64,000 nt of DNA from contig JADIIM010000048.1 of the NCBI GenBank assembly GCA_015351705.1, positions 36,727-100,726 of the forward strand, in the 5' to 3' direction. The notes under the pieces were generated by a model. It worked only from the letters and a program-made list of their open reading frames with translations, made no database searches and had not been told where the DNA came from. Source of the DNA: Aeromicrobium sp. Lineage in GTDB: Bacteria; Actinomycetota; Coriobacteriia; Anaerosomatales; Anaerosomataceae. Of this stretch, positions 1 through 8,831 are shown in pieces. Position 1 is the stretch's first letter. Every line of letters begins with the position of its first letter. Both the position numbers and the translations under genes were made by a program.

Positions 1-23
1 TCGCACGCGAGCAGGAGGCTGTC

Positions 24-2072
24 ATGCACACGCTCAACGACCGGCAGCGCGCGGCCGCCACCCACGACGACGGACCACTGCTGATCGTCGCGGGTGCGGG
101 CACGGGCAAGACCACCACACTCGCCCATCGTGTCGCACATCTCATCGAGCGGGGAACGCCCTCCGAGCGGATCGTGCTCCTCACGTTCACCCGCCGCGCC
201 GCCGAGGAGATGCTGCGGCGGGTCGACGCGATCATCGGCCCACGCGCTTCGGACGTACGAGCCACGCCTGGAGGCCCGGGCGATGCCGGGCGGGCACAAC
301 GCGTGTGGGGCGGCACGTTCCATGCGGTCGCGTCCCGGCTCCTGCGGATCCACGGTGAGGCCATCGGGCTTCCTCCCGCCTTCACGATCCTCGACCGCGC
401 TGATGCCGAGGACCTCATGCACTCGGTCCGCACGACGCTGGACCTCGGCGCAACGGGCCGGCGCTTCCCGCAGAAGGGCACCTGCCTGGACATATACTCG
501 CGTTGCGTCAACGCTGCCGAGCCGCTCGAGCACGTCGTCAAGACCCGCTTCCCGTGGTGCGCCGATGACGCCGAGGACCTTGCGCGACTGTTCTCGGCAT
601 ATGTGGACCGCAAGGAGGCCCACCACGTGCTCGACTACGACGACCTGCTGCTGTTCTGGCGCGGGATGCTCGCCGACCCGGGCATCGGGCCGGTGCTCCG
701 CGACCGCTTCGATGCCGTGCTCGTCGACGAGTACCAGGACACCAACGCCATACAGGCCGAGATCGTCTCGCTCCTGCGCCCCGACGGGACCGGCGTCACC
801 GTCGTGGGCGACGACGCCCAGGCGATCTACGGGTTCCGCGCCGCCACCGTGCGCAACATCCTCGACTTCCCCACTCGCTTCGAGGGCGCGATCGTCCTCA
901 CACTCGAACACAACTACCGCTCCACCCGGCCGATCCTCGACGCGACGAACGCCCTTATCGCCGAGGCGGCCGAACGCTACGACAAGACGCTCGTCACCGA
1001 CCGGGAGGGCGGCGCGCGGCCGTCGCTCGTGACCTGCAGGGACGAGTCCGAGCAGACCGATTACGTGATCGAGCACATCCTCGGTCACCGGGAAGAAGGT
1101 GTGCCGCTCAAGGAGCAGGCCGTGCTGTTCCGCGCCGCCCACCACTCTCTCGCGCTCGAGGTCGAGCTGCAGCGCAGGAACATCCCGTTCGTGAAGTACG
1201 GCGGACTGAAGTTCGTCGAGATGGCGCACGTCAAGGACCTGGTGGCGTGCCTTAGACTCGCCGAGAACCCGCTCGACGCGGTGGCGGCGCTCCGGGTGCT
1301 TCAGCTGCTCCCCGGCATCGGCCCGCGGACGGCGGCCGACCTCGCCGCCGTGCTCGCAGAAAGTGCGGGCGACTTCGAGGTCTGGGTGGGCAGAGCCGTC
1401 CCCGGTGCCGCGAAAGAGCAGTGGCCGGCGTTCGTCACGCTCATGCGCACGCTCGCGAGCGCACCGCCCGCAGACGTCGCGGGACAACTGCACGCCGCGC
1501 GCGTCTTCCTGGGCCCGCTTGTCACCGATTGCTACGACGACGCGCCGGCCCGGCTCGCCGATCTCGAGCAACTCGAGATGCTCGGCTCACGCTTCCGCGA
1601 CCGCAGTCGCTTCCTGACCGAGCTCACCCTCGACGCGCCGCAGTGGACCGGCGACCTCGCCGGCCCTCCCCTGCTCGACGAGGACTATCTCGTGCTGTCG
1701 ACGATGCACTCGGCCAAGGGACTTGAATGGCGCGTGGTCTACGTCATCCACGCGGCCGATGGCAACATCCCGTCCGACATGGCCACCGGAAGCGTCGAGG
1801 AGATCGAGGAGGAGCGCAGACTGTTCTACGTCGCCTGCACGCGCGCCCGTCAGGCGCTCTACGTCACGCATCCGCTCAGGTACTACGCGGCGGGCCGGGG
1901 ACGCTCGGACGCATACGGCTACGCGCAGCGCACGCGGTTCGTGCCGGACCGTCTGCGCCCGCTGTTCGCCGAGGAGCAGGCGCGGCCGGCCGAGTGCGAC
2001 CCGGACGAGCGCGTGCCGGTTGTCGCGACGACCGCGTCGATCCGCGCAGGCGTGCGGCAGATGTGGGAGTGA
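24..2072 (+). CDS. UvrD/PcrA-family ATP-dependent DNA helicase
   Basis: Superfamily 1A 3'-5' DNA helicase of 682 residues, probably acting in repair or replication restart in the cytoplasm. Visible motifs in order: Walker A GAGTGKT (about residues 24-30), motif II DEYQDTN (about 235), motif III VVGDDAQAIYGFR, motif V STMHSAKGLEW (about 560) and motif VI VACTRAR (about 603). All ATPase motifs look intact. The length is that of a compact UvrD/PcrA/Rep protein. The ATG is preceded by GGAGG at 13-17. No nuclease domain follows, so it is a stand-alone helicase and not an AddA/RecB type. Which UvrD paralogue it is cannot be told from this window. Confidence 0.93.
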   Translation: MHTLNDRQRAAATHDDGPLLIVAGAGTGKTTTLAHRVAHLIERGTPSERIVLLTFTRRAAEEMLRRVDAIIGPRASDVRATPGGPGDAGRAQRVWGGTFHAVASRLLRIHGEAIGLPPAFTILDRADAEDLMHSVRTTLDLGATGRRFPQKGTCLDIYSRCVNAAEPLEHVVKTRFPWCADDAEDLARLFSAYVDRKEAHHVLDYDDLLLFWRGMLADPGIGPVLRDRFDAVLVDEYQDTNAIQAEIVSLLRPDGTGVTVVGDDAQAIYGFRAATVRNILDFPTRFEGAIVLTLEHNYRSTRPILDATNALIAEAAERYDKTLVTDREGGARPSLVTCRDESEQTDYVIEHILGHREEGVPLKEQAVLFRAAHHSLALEVELQRRNIPFVKYGGLKFVEMAHVKDLVACLRLAENPLDAVAALRVLQLLPGIGPRTAADLAAVLAESAGDFEVWVGRAVPGAAKEQWPAFVTLMRTLASAPPADVAGQLHAARVFLGPLVTDCYDDAPARLADLEQLEMLGSRFRDRSRFLTELTLDAPQWTGDLAGPPLLDEDYLVLSTMHSAKGLEWRVVYVIHAADGNIPSDMATGSVEEIEEERRLFYVACTRARQALYVTHPLRYYAAGRGRSDAYGYAQRTRFVPDRLRPLFAEEQARPAECDPDERVPVVATTASIRAGVRQMWE

Positions 2073-2151
2073 ACCGGCACACCGCCCGGTGTGGCACACA
2101 CCCGCGCGTTGTGACACGATGCTGTCTCGTGAGCAACGAACGGGGGGTCGC

Positions 2152-2847
2152 GTGACCAACGCCGTCGAGGTCTCGGGCCTGACGCGAGAGTACATCATGG
2201 GGGGACAGCCGCTGCAGGTCTTGCGCGGGGTCGACCTGAGCATCGAACACGGTGAGATCGTCTGCGTGATGGGGCCGTCGGGCTCGGGGAAGTCCACGCT
2301 GCTGAACATCGTCGGCGGGCTGGATCGGCCCACCGCCGGCGCCGTGGTGGTCGAAGGCGAGGACCTCGCGGTGATGGACGATGAGCGACTCGCCGTCTAC
2401 CGACGCAGGCAGGTCGGTTTCGTCTTCCAGTCGTTCAACCTCATCCCGACGATGACTGCCCGCCGCAACGTGGAGCTACCGCTGCTCTTTGCCGGAGCCA
2501 GCGCAGCCGAGCGCGGTGAGCGAGCGGCGGCGGCGCTCGAATCGGTAGGGCTCGGCGCACGCATCGACCACCGCCCCACCGAGCTCTCGGGCGGCGAGCA
2601 GCAGCGAGTCGCGATCGCCCGGGCGGTGGTCGGCGAGCCCGCGATCATGCTGGCCGACGAACCCACAGGCAATCTCGACACCACCACCGGCGGCGAGATC
2701 CTGGCGCTGATCCGCGAGATGAACGCAGCCGGACGCACGTTTCTCATCACGACCCACGACCGCGCGGTGGCCGAATCAGTGGCCGACCGCATCGTCCACA
2801 TCGTCGACGGCGCCATCGAGCGCATCGAGCAGGGAGGCACATCGTGA
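2152..2847 (+). CDS. ABC transporter ATP-binding protein (LolD/MacB type)
   Basis: ATPase of 231 residues that powers the FtsX-type permease at 3813. It has Walker A GPSGSGKST (41-49), Q-loop FQSFNL, signature LSGGEQQR (about 147), Walker B IMLADEPTG and H-loop TTHD. The open frame extends further upstream, but homology begins at this GTG (V-T-N-A-V-E-V), which follows a G-rich stretch. The stop overlaps the next start (GTGA), so translation is coupled. The family includes lipoprotein-release and antimicrobial-peptide or macrolide exporters; the substrate here is unknown. Confidence 0.92.
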   Translation: MTNAVEVSGLTREYIMGGQPLQVLRGVDLSIEHGEIVCVMGPSGSGKSTLLNIVGGLDRPTAGAVVVEGEDLAVMDDERLAVYRRRQVGFVFQSFNLIPTMTARRNVELPLLFAGASAAERGERAAAALESVGLGARIDHRPTELSGGEQQRVAIARAVVGEPAIMLADEPTGNLDTTTGGEILALIREMNAAGRTFLITTHDRAVAESVADRIVHIVDGAIERIEQGGTS

Positions 2848-3809
2848 CACGGACCCACGCCACGCGGATCAGCACCCTCGGGATCGCGCTCGCGCTCCTC
2901 GTATCCCCCGCCTCGGCACTTGCAGACCCTGCGACCTCCACGGTACCGCCTACGGCGAACGTGCCGGTGCTGACTCCGACCGATCCGGAGGTGCCCGCGC
3001 CGCGCCCCGCGCCCGTGCTCGTGGTCCGCTCGTACGATACCTCCACGGACCGCATCGTCGTCGGCTCTGCGTTCACGCTCACTCTCGAGGTCTACAACGC
3101 CACCGCGCGTCGCGCCGAGAACGTCGTGGTCTCGCTGGGCGCCTCGGCCACAGGGGGCATGCCTGACGCGGCTGCGACAGGCGGGCTCACGGTCCTTGGG
3201 ACCGGCAACGCGAAGTTCCTCGGCGCGCTCAAGGGCCAGCGCGCTGAGACCATCGACTTCGAAGTGATGGCGGGCCCGGGAACGCCGCCGGGAACGGCCA
3301 CGGTCCCCGTGACGGTCAGCTTCGAGTATGACGGTGTCCGCCAGGAGGTCGGCTACACCATCGGGCTGCTCATCGAGCGTGATGCATCATTCGCGCTCGT
3401 CTCGGCCGAGCTACCCGACAGCATCATGACCGGCGAATCGTTCGACGCGATGTTCGAAGTCGCCAACACCGGCGGCTTCGCCGTCTCGGGCGTGACCTTA
3501 AGCGTCGAAGCCAGCGGCGCGACGGTGGTCGACGGCACCCTGTTCCTCGGCACGTTCGACGTCGCAGGGACAGAGACCATCGACGTGACGATCGTTCCGG
3601 AAGGGCCCGGTATGCTGGAGGTCGCGGTCGTCGTGAGCTACCGGGACGACCTCGGCAGGGCGCAGTCGTTCCGGGAGACGAAGTCCGTGACCGTCGAGGA
3701 CGTGCCGGACGACGGCCCGGCGGGACCCGGTCAGCCGGACCCGGAGAAGGAGAGCAACGACAACTGGTTCGTCGCGTTCATCAAGGCGCTCTTCGGCATA
3801 GGCGACTGA
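2844..3809 (+). CDS. Secreted CARDB/S-layer-like accessory protein of an ABC exporter
   Basis: Exported protein of 321 residues. Residues 1-27 form a signal peptide ending near ALA/DP. After a Pro/Thr-rich linker come two beta-rich repeats resembling CARDB/COG1361 S-layer-type adhesion domains, including the paired phrases VVGSAFTLTLEVYN and MTGESFDAMFEVAN. The C-terminus is acidic and Pro-rich with a short hydrophobic tail (WFVAFIKALFGI) that may associate with the membrane. It is coupled to the ATPase upstream and ends 3 bp before the permease, which suggests an extracytoplasmic partner of the transporter. The exact function is unknown. Confidence 0.75.
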   Translation: MTRTHATRISTLGIALALLVSPASALADPATSTVPPTANVPVLTPTDPEVPAPRPAPVLVVRSYDTSTDRIVVGSAFTLTLEVYNATARRAENVVVSLGASATGGMPDAAATGGLTVLGTGNAKFLGALKGQRAETIDFEVMAGPGTPPGTATVPVTVSFEYDGVRQEVGYTIGLLIERDASFALVSAELPDSIMTGESFDAMFEVANTGGFAVSGVTLSVEASGATVVDGTLFLGTFDVAGTETIDVTIVPEGPGMLEVAVVVSYRDDLGRAQSFRETKSVTVEDVPDDGPAGPGQPDPEKESNDNWFVAFIKALFGIGD

Positions 3810-3812
3810 TCC

Positions 3813-5099
3813 GTGCGCTTCCGCGACCTCGCATACCTGGTCGTCTCGAACCTGGCCCGGATGAAGCTCCGGCTGGTCCTCACGTCCCTGGGTGTGGTCA
3901 TCGGCACCTCGGCGATCGTGCTCATGCTCTCCCTCGGCATCGGGCTGCAACGCAACATCACCGCTGAGCTGGGTCAGATCGGAGCTGCCACCCACATCAA
4001 CGTGATGGGCGGCGTCTTCGGACCCGGCATGAACGAGCCCAAGCCGCTCGACGATCGCGCGATCAGGGAGATGGAGTCGCTCGAGCACGTAGATGCCGTG
4101 ATGCCTGCAGTGAGCGTCACGAACATCGGAGATGTGTCGTACAAGCGCTACACGACGTTCCTCATGGTGCAAGGTGTGCCGATGGAACCGTTCCAGCGGC
4201 TTGGCTACGAGATCGAAGCGGGCCGCCTGCCCCGAAACGACAAGGAGATCCTGCTGGGCGCCGCCGTGCCTGCATCGTTCGCAGCCGGCTTCGGCCCGCA
4301 GGGCGCCGTGGGCGGCTCCCCGACTCCGGACCTCATCGGCAAACGGCTGGATGTGACGTTCTTCGAGTACCCGTCAGACACGGCGGACCCCATGGCCATG
4401 CCGACGGAATCCACCCGTCGGCTTACGGTGGTCGGGCTGCTCGCGCCCTCGGACATGCAGACCGACCAGTCGGCATTCGTCACGCTTGAAGCAGCGCTTG
4501 AGTTCAACGGGGTGACACAGCGCCGCGCCACGTACGAGAGCGTGATCGTGAAAGTCGACCTCCCCGCCTCCGTCGCCGATGTCGAGAAGGTGCTCACTGA
4601 TCAGGGCTACTACACGTTCTCGGCGCGCTCCATCCAGCAGAGTCTGAACGCGACGTTCCTGATCGTCCAGGCGGTTCTCGGCGCGCTTGGCGCCATCGCG
4701 ATGCTGGTGGCCGCCCTCGGGATCGCGAATACCATGACGATGTCCATCTACGAGCGGACACGTGAGATCGGGATCATGAAGGCGGTGGGCGCGTCGAACC
4801 GGCAGATCAAGCGGGTGTTCCTCGGGGAGGCGGCCATCATCGGCGTCCTGGGTGGCAGCGGCGGGCTTCTGTTCTCGATCTCCGGTGCCGCGCTCGCCAA
4901 CCTGTTCGTCGCGAGCATGATCGAAGCGCAGACATCAGGCGCGGGCGGCGGGGCGACTCAGAGCTCCTTCTTCCACATTCCGCCGTCGCTGGCGTTGTTC
5001 GCCATAGCGTTCGCGGCTGGCGTCGGACTCCTCTCGGGGGTGCTGCCGGCCATGCGTGCCGCCAACCTCGATCCCTTGACCGCGCTTCGACACGAGTGA
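3813..5099 (+). CDS. ABC transporter permease, MacB/FtsX family
   Basis: Membrane subunit of 428 residues. It has the MacB architecture: one N-terminal transmembrane helix (about 20-44), a large extracytoplasmic MacB-PCD domain (about 50-270), then an FtsX domain with three helices near 285-310, 335-365 and 390-415. The cytoplasmic loop TREIGIMKAVGAS is the typical coupling-helix region. The start is GTG at 3813, 3 bp after the secreted accessory gene. Together with the two preceding genes it forms a complete mechanotransmission-type exporter. It overlaps slightly with possible upstream starts of the next gene, pointing to one operon. Confidence 0.92.
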   Translation: MRFRDLAYLVVSNLARMKLRLVLTSLGVVIGTSAIVLMLSLGIGLQRNITAELGQIGAATHINVMGGVFGPGMNEPKPLDDRAIREMESLEHVDAVMPAVSVTNIGDVSYKRYTTFLMVQGVPMEPFQRLGYEIEAGRLPRNDKEILLGAAVPASFAAGFGPQGAVGGSPTPDLIGKRLDVTFFEYPSDTADPMAMPTESTRRLTVVGLLAPSDMQTDQSAFVTLEAALEFNGVTQRRATYESVIVKVDLPASVADVEKVLTDQGYYTFSARSIQQSLNATFLIVQAVLGALGAIAMLVAALGIANTMTMSIYERTREIGIMKAVGASNRQIKRVFLGEAAIIGVLGGSGGLLFSISGAALANLFVASMIEAQTSGAGGGATQSSFFHIPPSLALFAIAFAAGVGLLSGVLPAMRAANLDPLTALRHE

Positions 5100-5110
5100 C
5101 GGAGGCAACG

Positions 5111-5884
5111 ATGCGTGCACTGACAAGCGTGCTCCTCGGACTGTTCCGGCCCGCTACGGGATTCGATCGTGCGGGGGCCGCCACCAGATGGCTCTGGATG
5201 CCCCTGCTGGCGCTACTCGTGCTCTCGGTCGCGATCAAGGCCGGCGTGGCCACGCCCCTGCAGACGGCAGCGACGGAGGAGCAGAGCAGGCAGGCGCTCG
5301 AGCGCGAGATGGAGTCGTGGCCTGAGGAGCAGCGGCGGCAGTACGAGCGGGACATGGCGCAGTTCGAGGCCGACATGGGTCTTGAAGAGGGTGGCGCCAT
5401 GCAGGCCGCGACCTCGATCGCTGCGACGGCCGCGTTGGTGTTCGGCGTACTGGGTGCCGTGGCCGCCGTCCTGTACGTCGCAACGTTCTTCTTCGTCGCC
5501 GCCAAGACCTGGGCCAGCCCCGTCAGGTATCCCGTCATGCTCACGGTTGCCGCGCTCTCCCTCGTGCCGCATGCGTTCCGGAACCTCCTCCAGGCCGCTT
5601 ACATGTCGGCAACGGGCACGTGGCTGCAGCACTCCGGGCTCGGCGCTCTGGTGGCACCGGCGGACCCGATGCAACCGCCGGGAGTCGCCTACGCCGTCCT
5701 GGCGCAGCTCGACATCTGGGTCCTGTGGGGCCTTGCGATCCTCTTCGCCACGCTCCTGTCCCAGACCGTCGGATTCGCGCGCAAGCGGGCTGTGACCGCT
5801 CTGCTCACGTTCGTCGGCGTGACCGGCGTCCTTCAGGCGCTGCCCACCATCATCGCCAGTGCCTTCATGGGAGCGGTCATGTAG
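5111..5884 (+). CDS. Yip1-family integral membrane protein
   Basis: Membrane protein of 257 residues with about five hydrophobic segments and a hydrophilic, Glu/Gln-rich stretch (about 50-85). The arrangement (short amphipathic start, first helix, acidic loop, then a block of four helices) resembles the bacterial YIP1 domain. The start is chosen at ATG 5111 because GGAGG lies at 5101-5105; a GTG at 5096 overlaps the permease stop but has no such site. It is the last gene of the ABC exporter group and may help membrane organisation of that transporter; this role is inferred from position only. Confidence 0.7.
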   Translation: MRALTSVLLGLFRPATGFDRAGAATRWLWMPLLALLVLSVAIKAGVATPLQTAATEEQSRQALEREMESWPEEQRRQYERDMAQFEADMGLEEGGAMQAATSIAATAALVFGVLGAVAAVLYVATFFFVAAKTWASPVRYPVMLTVAALSLVPHAFRNLLQAAYMSATGTWLQHSGLGALVAPADPMQPPGVAYAVLAQLDIWVLWGLAILFATLLSQTVGFARKRAVTALLTFVGVTGVLQALPTIIASAFMGAVM

Positions 5885-5978
5885 CGGGGCCGGGAGGCGC
5901 CACGGAACGCATGCCTCTCGGCGAGGAGCGCGGTCGCATGGCGCCGTGCGCGTGACGCGGCGCCGGCGCCCTGCCGTC

Positions 5979-6533
5979 TTACCTGCCGAGCAGGTCCAGG
6001 ATGGCCGCGCTCGCCTCGAGGACGCTCATGTGCATGAACGCCTCCTCCAGGGTGGCTCCTGTGGCGAACGGCCCGTGTGTGCGCAAGACGGCCACCGGGC
6101 GGCCCGCCAGCGCCCCCGCGAGCACAACTGCCGCCTCGGCAGACGCGATGGTGGTAGCGGCCTCGACCACCGGCACTTCGCCGAGCACGTAGAGTCCCTC
6201 GGAATCCGCGGGAACGATCGTGTCGTGCGCGAAGCTCCGTGCCACCGTGTGCGGCGGATGCGCGTGCACGATCGCACGCGCGTCAGTGGCCGCGTAGACG
6301 GCCCGGTGCACCACGATCTCGCGGCTGCAGCGCTCGTCGGCGGCGCACGGCTCCATCCCCGTCTCCACCAGGTCGTCGTCGCCAAGCCTGCCAAGCATCG
6401 ACCCGCGCCGGGTGATCACGATCCGATCGCCGTCACGGACGCTCATGTTGCCGCCGTGGCTCGTCGTCAGGCCCGCCACGTAGATGTCGCGCCCGATGTC
6501 GCGGAACACCCGCAGGGTCTCGCGGTCGATCAT
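5979..6533 (-). CDS. Class II aldolase/adducin-family protein (fuculose-phosphate aldolase like)
   Basis: Zn-dependent aldolase of 184 residues. It carries the class II aldolase signature: an early GGNMSVRDGDRIVITRRGS segment, the catalytic-Glu segment REIVVH, and the metal-binding HAHPPH motif. These enzymes cleave sugar phosphates such as L-fuculose-1-P or ribulose/methylthioribulose phosphates; the substrate cannot be assigned. The start is ATG 6533 with GGAG upstream, 4 bp after the phosphofructokinase stop, so it belongs to the same transcript. No kinase or isomerase of a deoxysugar pathway is nearby, so a dihydroxyacetone-phosphate-forming salvage role is only one possibility. Confidence 0.82.
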   Translation of the reverse strand: MIDRETLRVFRDIGRDIYVAGLTTSHGGNMSVRDGDRIVITRRGSMLGRLGDDDLVETGMEPCAADERCSREIVVHRAVYAATDARAIVHAHPPHTVARSFAHDTIVPADSEGLYVLGEVPVVEAATTIASAEAAVVLAGALAGRPVAVLRTHGPFATGATLEEAFMHMSVLEASAAILDLLGR

Positions 6534-6537
6534 CTGC

Positions 6538-7794
6538 TCACTCCGGTCTGCCCTCGCCCGACAGCATGCCCTGATACTCAAGTGCGCGTGCCAGGCGGTA
6601 GAAGTCGCTCTCACGGTCGATGAAGCGCACGCGGGTCATCATCGTCTCCGGATCGATCAACTCACCGAACGGCACGTACTTCAGTGAGAGCTGGTCTTCC
6701 ACGCTCACCATCACACCCGTCAGCCCACGCTCGATCAGCGCTCGATAGGCACCGACACCCAGCTGGGTGCCGAGAAGAACGTCGAAGGCGCTCGGCTCCG
6801 CGCACCGCGCCTCGTAGCCGATCTGCTTGTGCCTGACCTTGATCGAACGACCGGTCCGTGCCGCGTAAACCCGCTCCATCTCGCCGGCCAGTGTGCGTCC
6901 GATCTGGGCATCGCCGAGTCGCACGTTGCCGTGCTCATCGGTCACCTGCGGACGCTGGTCATCGGGCAGCCGGTCGGCGAGCCCCTCCGCGGCGCACACG
7001 ATGCCGTAGTCGCGGCCATCGCGCTCGCGCTCCAGCATCAGGTCCACGAGCTCCTCGGCGGCCTGGCGCGCATCGAACGTGCCGTCGTAGTCCTCGACCG
7101 ACAGCATGCGTGTGGCCTCTCCGGCGATGCCCGAGGCATAGGTGAGCCACCCGGCCTTGCGGCCCATCATCTCCAGCACGTACCACACACGTGTGGAACG
7201 AGCGTCCGCGCCGAGGTTGCGGATCTCGGCAGCGGAGAAGTGCGCCGCCGAGAAGAACCCGAACGTCCAGTCGATCCCGTAGTAGTCGTTATCGATCGTC
7301 TTGGGGAGGTGCACGATGCGCACGCGGCGCAGGTCGGGCATCAGATCCTGCATGCGGTAGAGGTAGTTCGCCGTCTTGAGCGTATCATCACCGCCGATGG
7401 AGACGAGCGCATCGATGCCGTGGGCGTCGAACGCCTCGTACACCGCACGAAGCCGCGCGTTCTTCTCGGCATCGGCGAGGTCATCGAGCGAGCCCACCGG
7501 CTTGCCGGGATTGGCGCGCGAGGTGCGCAGGATGATGTCCTTGCGATTGCGGATGCCCGAGACGTCGTCGCGCGTGAGCAACGCGTAGTCGCGCCCCTCG
7601 ACGAGCGGCGTCTGCGCCGAGAACGACTCGAGGTCTTCGTAGCCGTCGAAGAAGCCGACGACCTCGATGCCGCTATTCAGGAACGAGAGCGCCGCAGCCG
7701 AGATGACGGCGTTGGCGGCGGGCGCCGGCCCACCGCTGAACAGCATGCCGACGCGCTTGATCGGGGCCGATCCGTTCACACGATCACTTCCCAT
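6538..7794 (-). CDS. 6-phosphofructokinase with pyrophosphate-type active site
   Basis: Phosphofructokinase-fold enzyme of about 418 residues. Two substrate-deciding positions can be read: GGDDT (134-138), where ATP enzymes have GGDGS, and PKTIDND (164-170), where ATP enzymes have PGTIDND. Asp plus Lys at these positions is the established mark of PPi-dependent enzymes, so it probably interconverts fructose-6-P and fructose-1,6-bisphosphate reversibly with PPi. The N-terminal loop reads GGPAPAANAVI, as in the long bacterial PFK subgroup. The start is placed at ATG 7794; a GTG five codons further in and an ATG 16 codons upstream are alternatives. It lies downstream of accA and upstream of the class II aldolase. 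Confidence 0.88.
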   Translation of the reverse strand: MGSDRVNGSAPIKRVGMLFSGGPAPAANAVISAAALSFLNSGIEVVGFFDGYEDLESFSAQTPLVEGRDYALLTRDDVSGIRNRKDIILRTSRANPGKPVGSLDDLADAEKNARLRAVYEAFDAHGIDALVSIGGDDTLKTANYLYRMQDLMPDLRRVRIVHLPKTIDNDYYGIDWTFGFFSAAHFSAAEIRNLGADARSTRVWYVLEMMGRKAGWLTYASGIAGEATRMLSVEDYDGTFDARQAAEELVDLMLERERDGRDYGIVCAAEGLADRLPDDQRPQVTDEHGNVRLGDAQIGRTLAGEMERVYAARTGRSIKVRHKQIGYEARCAEPSAFDVLLGTQLGVGAYRALIERGLTGVMVSVEDQLSLKYVPFGELIDPETMMTRVRFIDRESDFYRLARALEYQGMLSGEGRPE

Positions 7795-7865
7795 CGGGTC
7801 GTTTCCGGCCGGTCCAGCGCGAGACCCTCCGGCAGGCGTCACCGGCGGGCCCCGTCGTGTGGGTC

Positions 7866-8831
7866 TTACCCGGCGCTCTCGTCGAACACACCGATAGCAC
7901 GCAGCCGCTCGTATCGTTCGTGTTGCAGCCGCGCGGAGTCCGTGCCCGACAGCACATCGAGCGCCGCACTGATGCGGCTCCCCACCGCGGCGATCACCGG
8001 CGCCGGATCACGATGCGCCCCGCCCGGCGGCTCCGGCACGATCTCGTCGGCGATGCCGAGGCGCACGAGGTCGTCGGCGGTGAGTGCGAGCGCCGAGGCG
8101 CTCTCGGCAGCGCGTGCGGTGTCCTTGTACAGGATCATCGCGCACATCTCGGGGCTGATGACCGAGTAGTACGCGTTCTCGAGCATGATCAGCCGGTCAC
8201 CGAAGCCGATGGCCAGCGCACCGCCGCTGCCGCCTTCGCCGATGCCCACCACCACGACGGGGACCGGGAGGTCCGAGAGCGTCGCCAGACACTCGGCGAT
8301 CGCCCACGCCTGCCCGCGCTCTTCGTCCTCGAGGCCCGGGTACGCACCGGCGGTGTCCAGCAGCGTGACCACGGGAAGGCCGAACTTGGCCGCGAGCAGC
8401 ATCGCCCGGCGCGCCTTCCGGAACCCCTCGGGGTGCGGACTGCCGAAGTTGCGGCGTACGTTCTCCTTGGTGGTCCGGCCCTTGCGGTGTCCGATCACCA
8501 CCACGCGGCGGCCGTCGAGCGTGGCCAGCGCGGCCATGATCGCCTCGTCATCGCCGTACGCGCGGTCGCCCTTGAGCTCCACGACGTCGGTGAACAGCGC
8601 CGAGAGGTAGTCGTCGGTCTTGGGGCGCTCGGGGTGACGGCTGACCTGCACGCGCTCCCAGGGCGAGAGGGCCGCGTACAGCGTATCGCGCAGCCGCTCG
8701 ACCTCGCGCTCGAGGTCCTCGATCTCGGCCGCAAGGTCCGGAAGAGACGCTACGTCGAGAGCCTTGAGCTCGGCGAGCTTTTCCTCGAGTTCGACGAGCG
8801 GCCGCTCGAACTCCATGACGAACCGGGCCAT
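7866..8831 (-). CDS. accA: Acetyl-CoA carboxylase carboxyltransferase subunit alpha
   Basis: Alpha half of the carboxyltransferase that moves CO2 from carboxybiotin to acetyl-CoA, giving malonyl-CoA for fatty-acid synthesis. It has 321 residues, the usual length. The N-terminal helical segment (EFERPLVELEEKLAELKAL), the crotonase-like core with GDRAYGDDEAIMAALA, and LLDTAGAYPGLEDEERGQ are typical AccA landmarks. Its ATG overlaps the accD stop by one base (TGATG), so the two subunits are coupled. The biotin carrier and biotin carboxylase genes are not in this window. Confidence 0.96.
   Translation of the reverse strand: MARFVMEFERPLVELEEKLAELKALDVASLPDLAAEIEDLEREVERLRDTLYAALSPWERVQVSRHPERPKTDDYLSALFTDVVELKGDRAYGDDEAIMAALATLDGRRVVVIGHRKGRTTKENVRRNFGSPHPEGFRKARRAMLLAAKFGLPVVTLLDTAGAYPGLEDEERGQAWAIAECLATLSDLPVPVVVVGIGEGGSGGALAIGFGDRLIMLENAYYSVISPEMCAMILYKDTARAAESASALALTADDLVRLGIADEIVPEPPGGAHRDPAPVIAAVGSRISAALDVLSGTDSARLQHERYERLRAIGVFDESAG

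Noticed and set aside
5885..5978. GC-rich inverted repeats in the convergent gap after the Yip1-type gene
   Set aside because: Short and without a T-run; base composition alone explains them.
6829..8169. Long open frame on the plus strand across the phosphofructokinase and accA genes
   Set aside because: Arg/His-rich antisense translation with no domain; the minus-strand genes have clear motifs. High GC produces many such frames.
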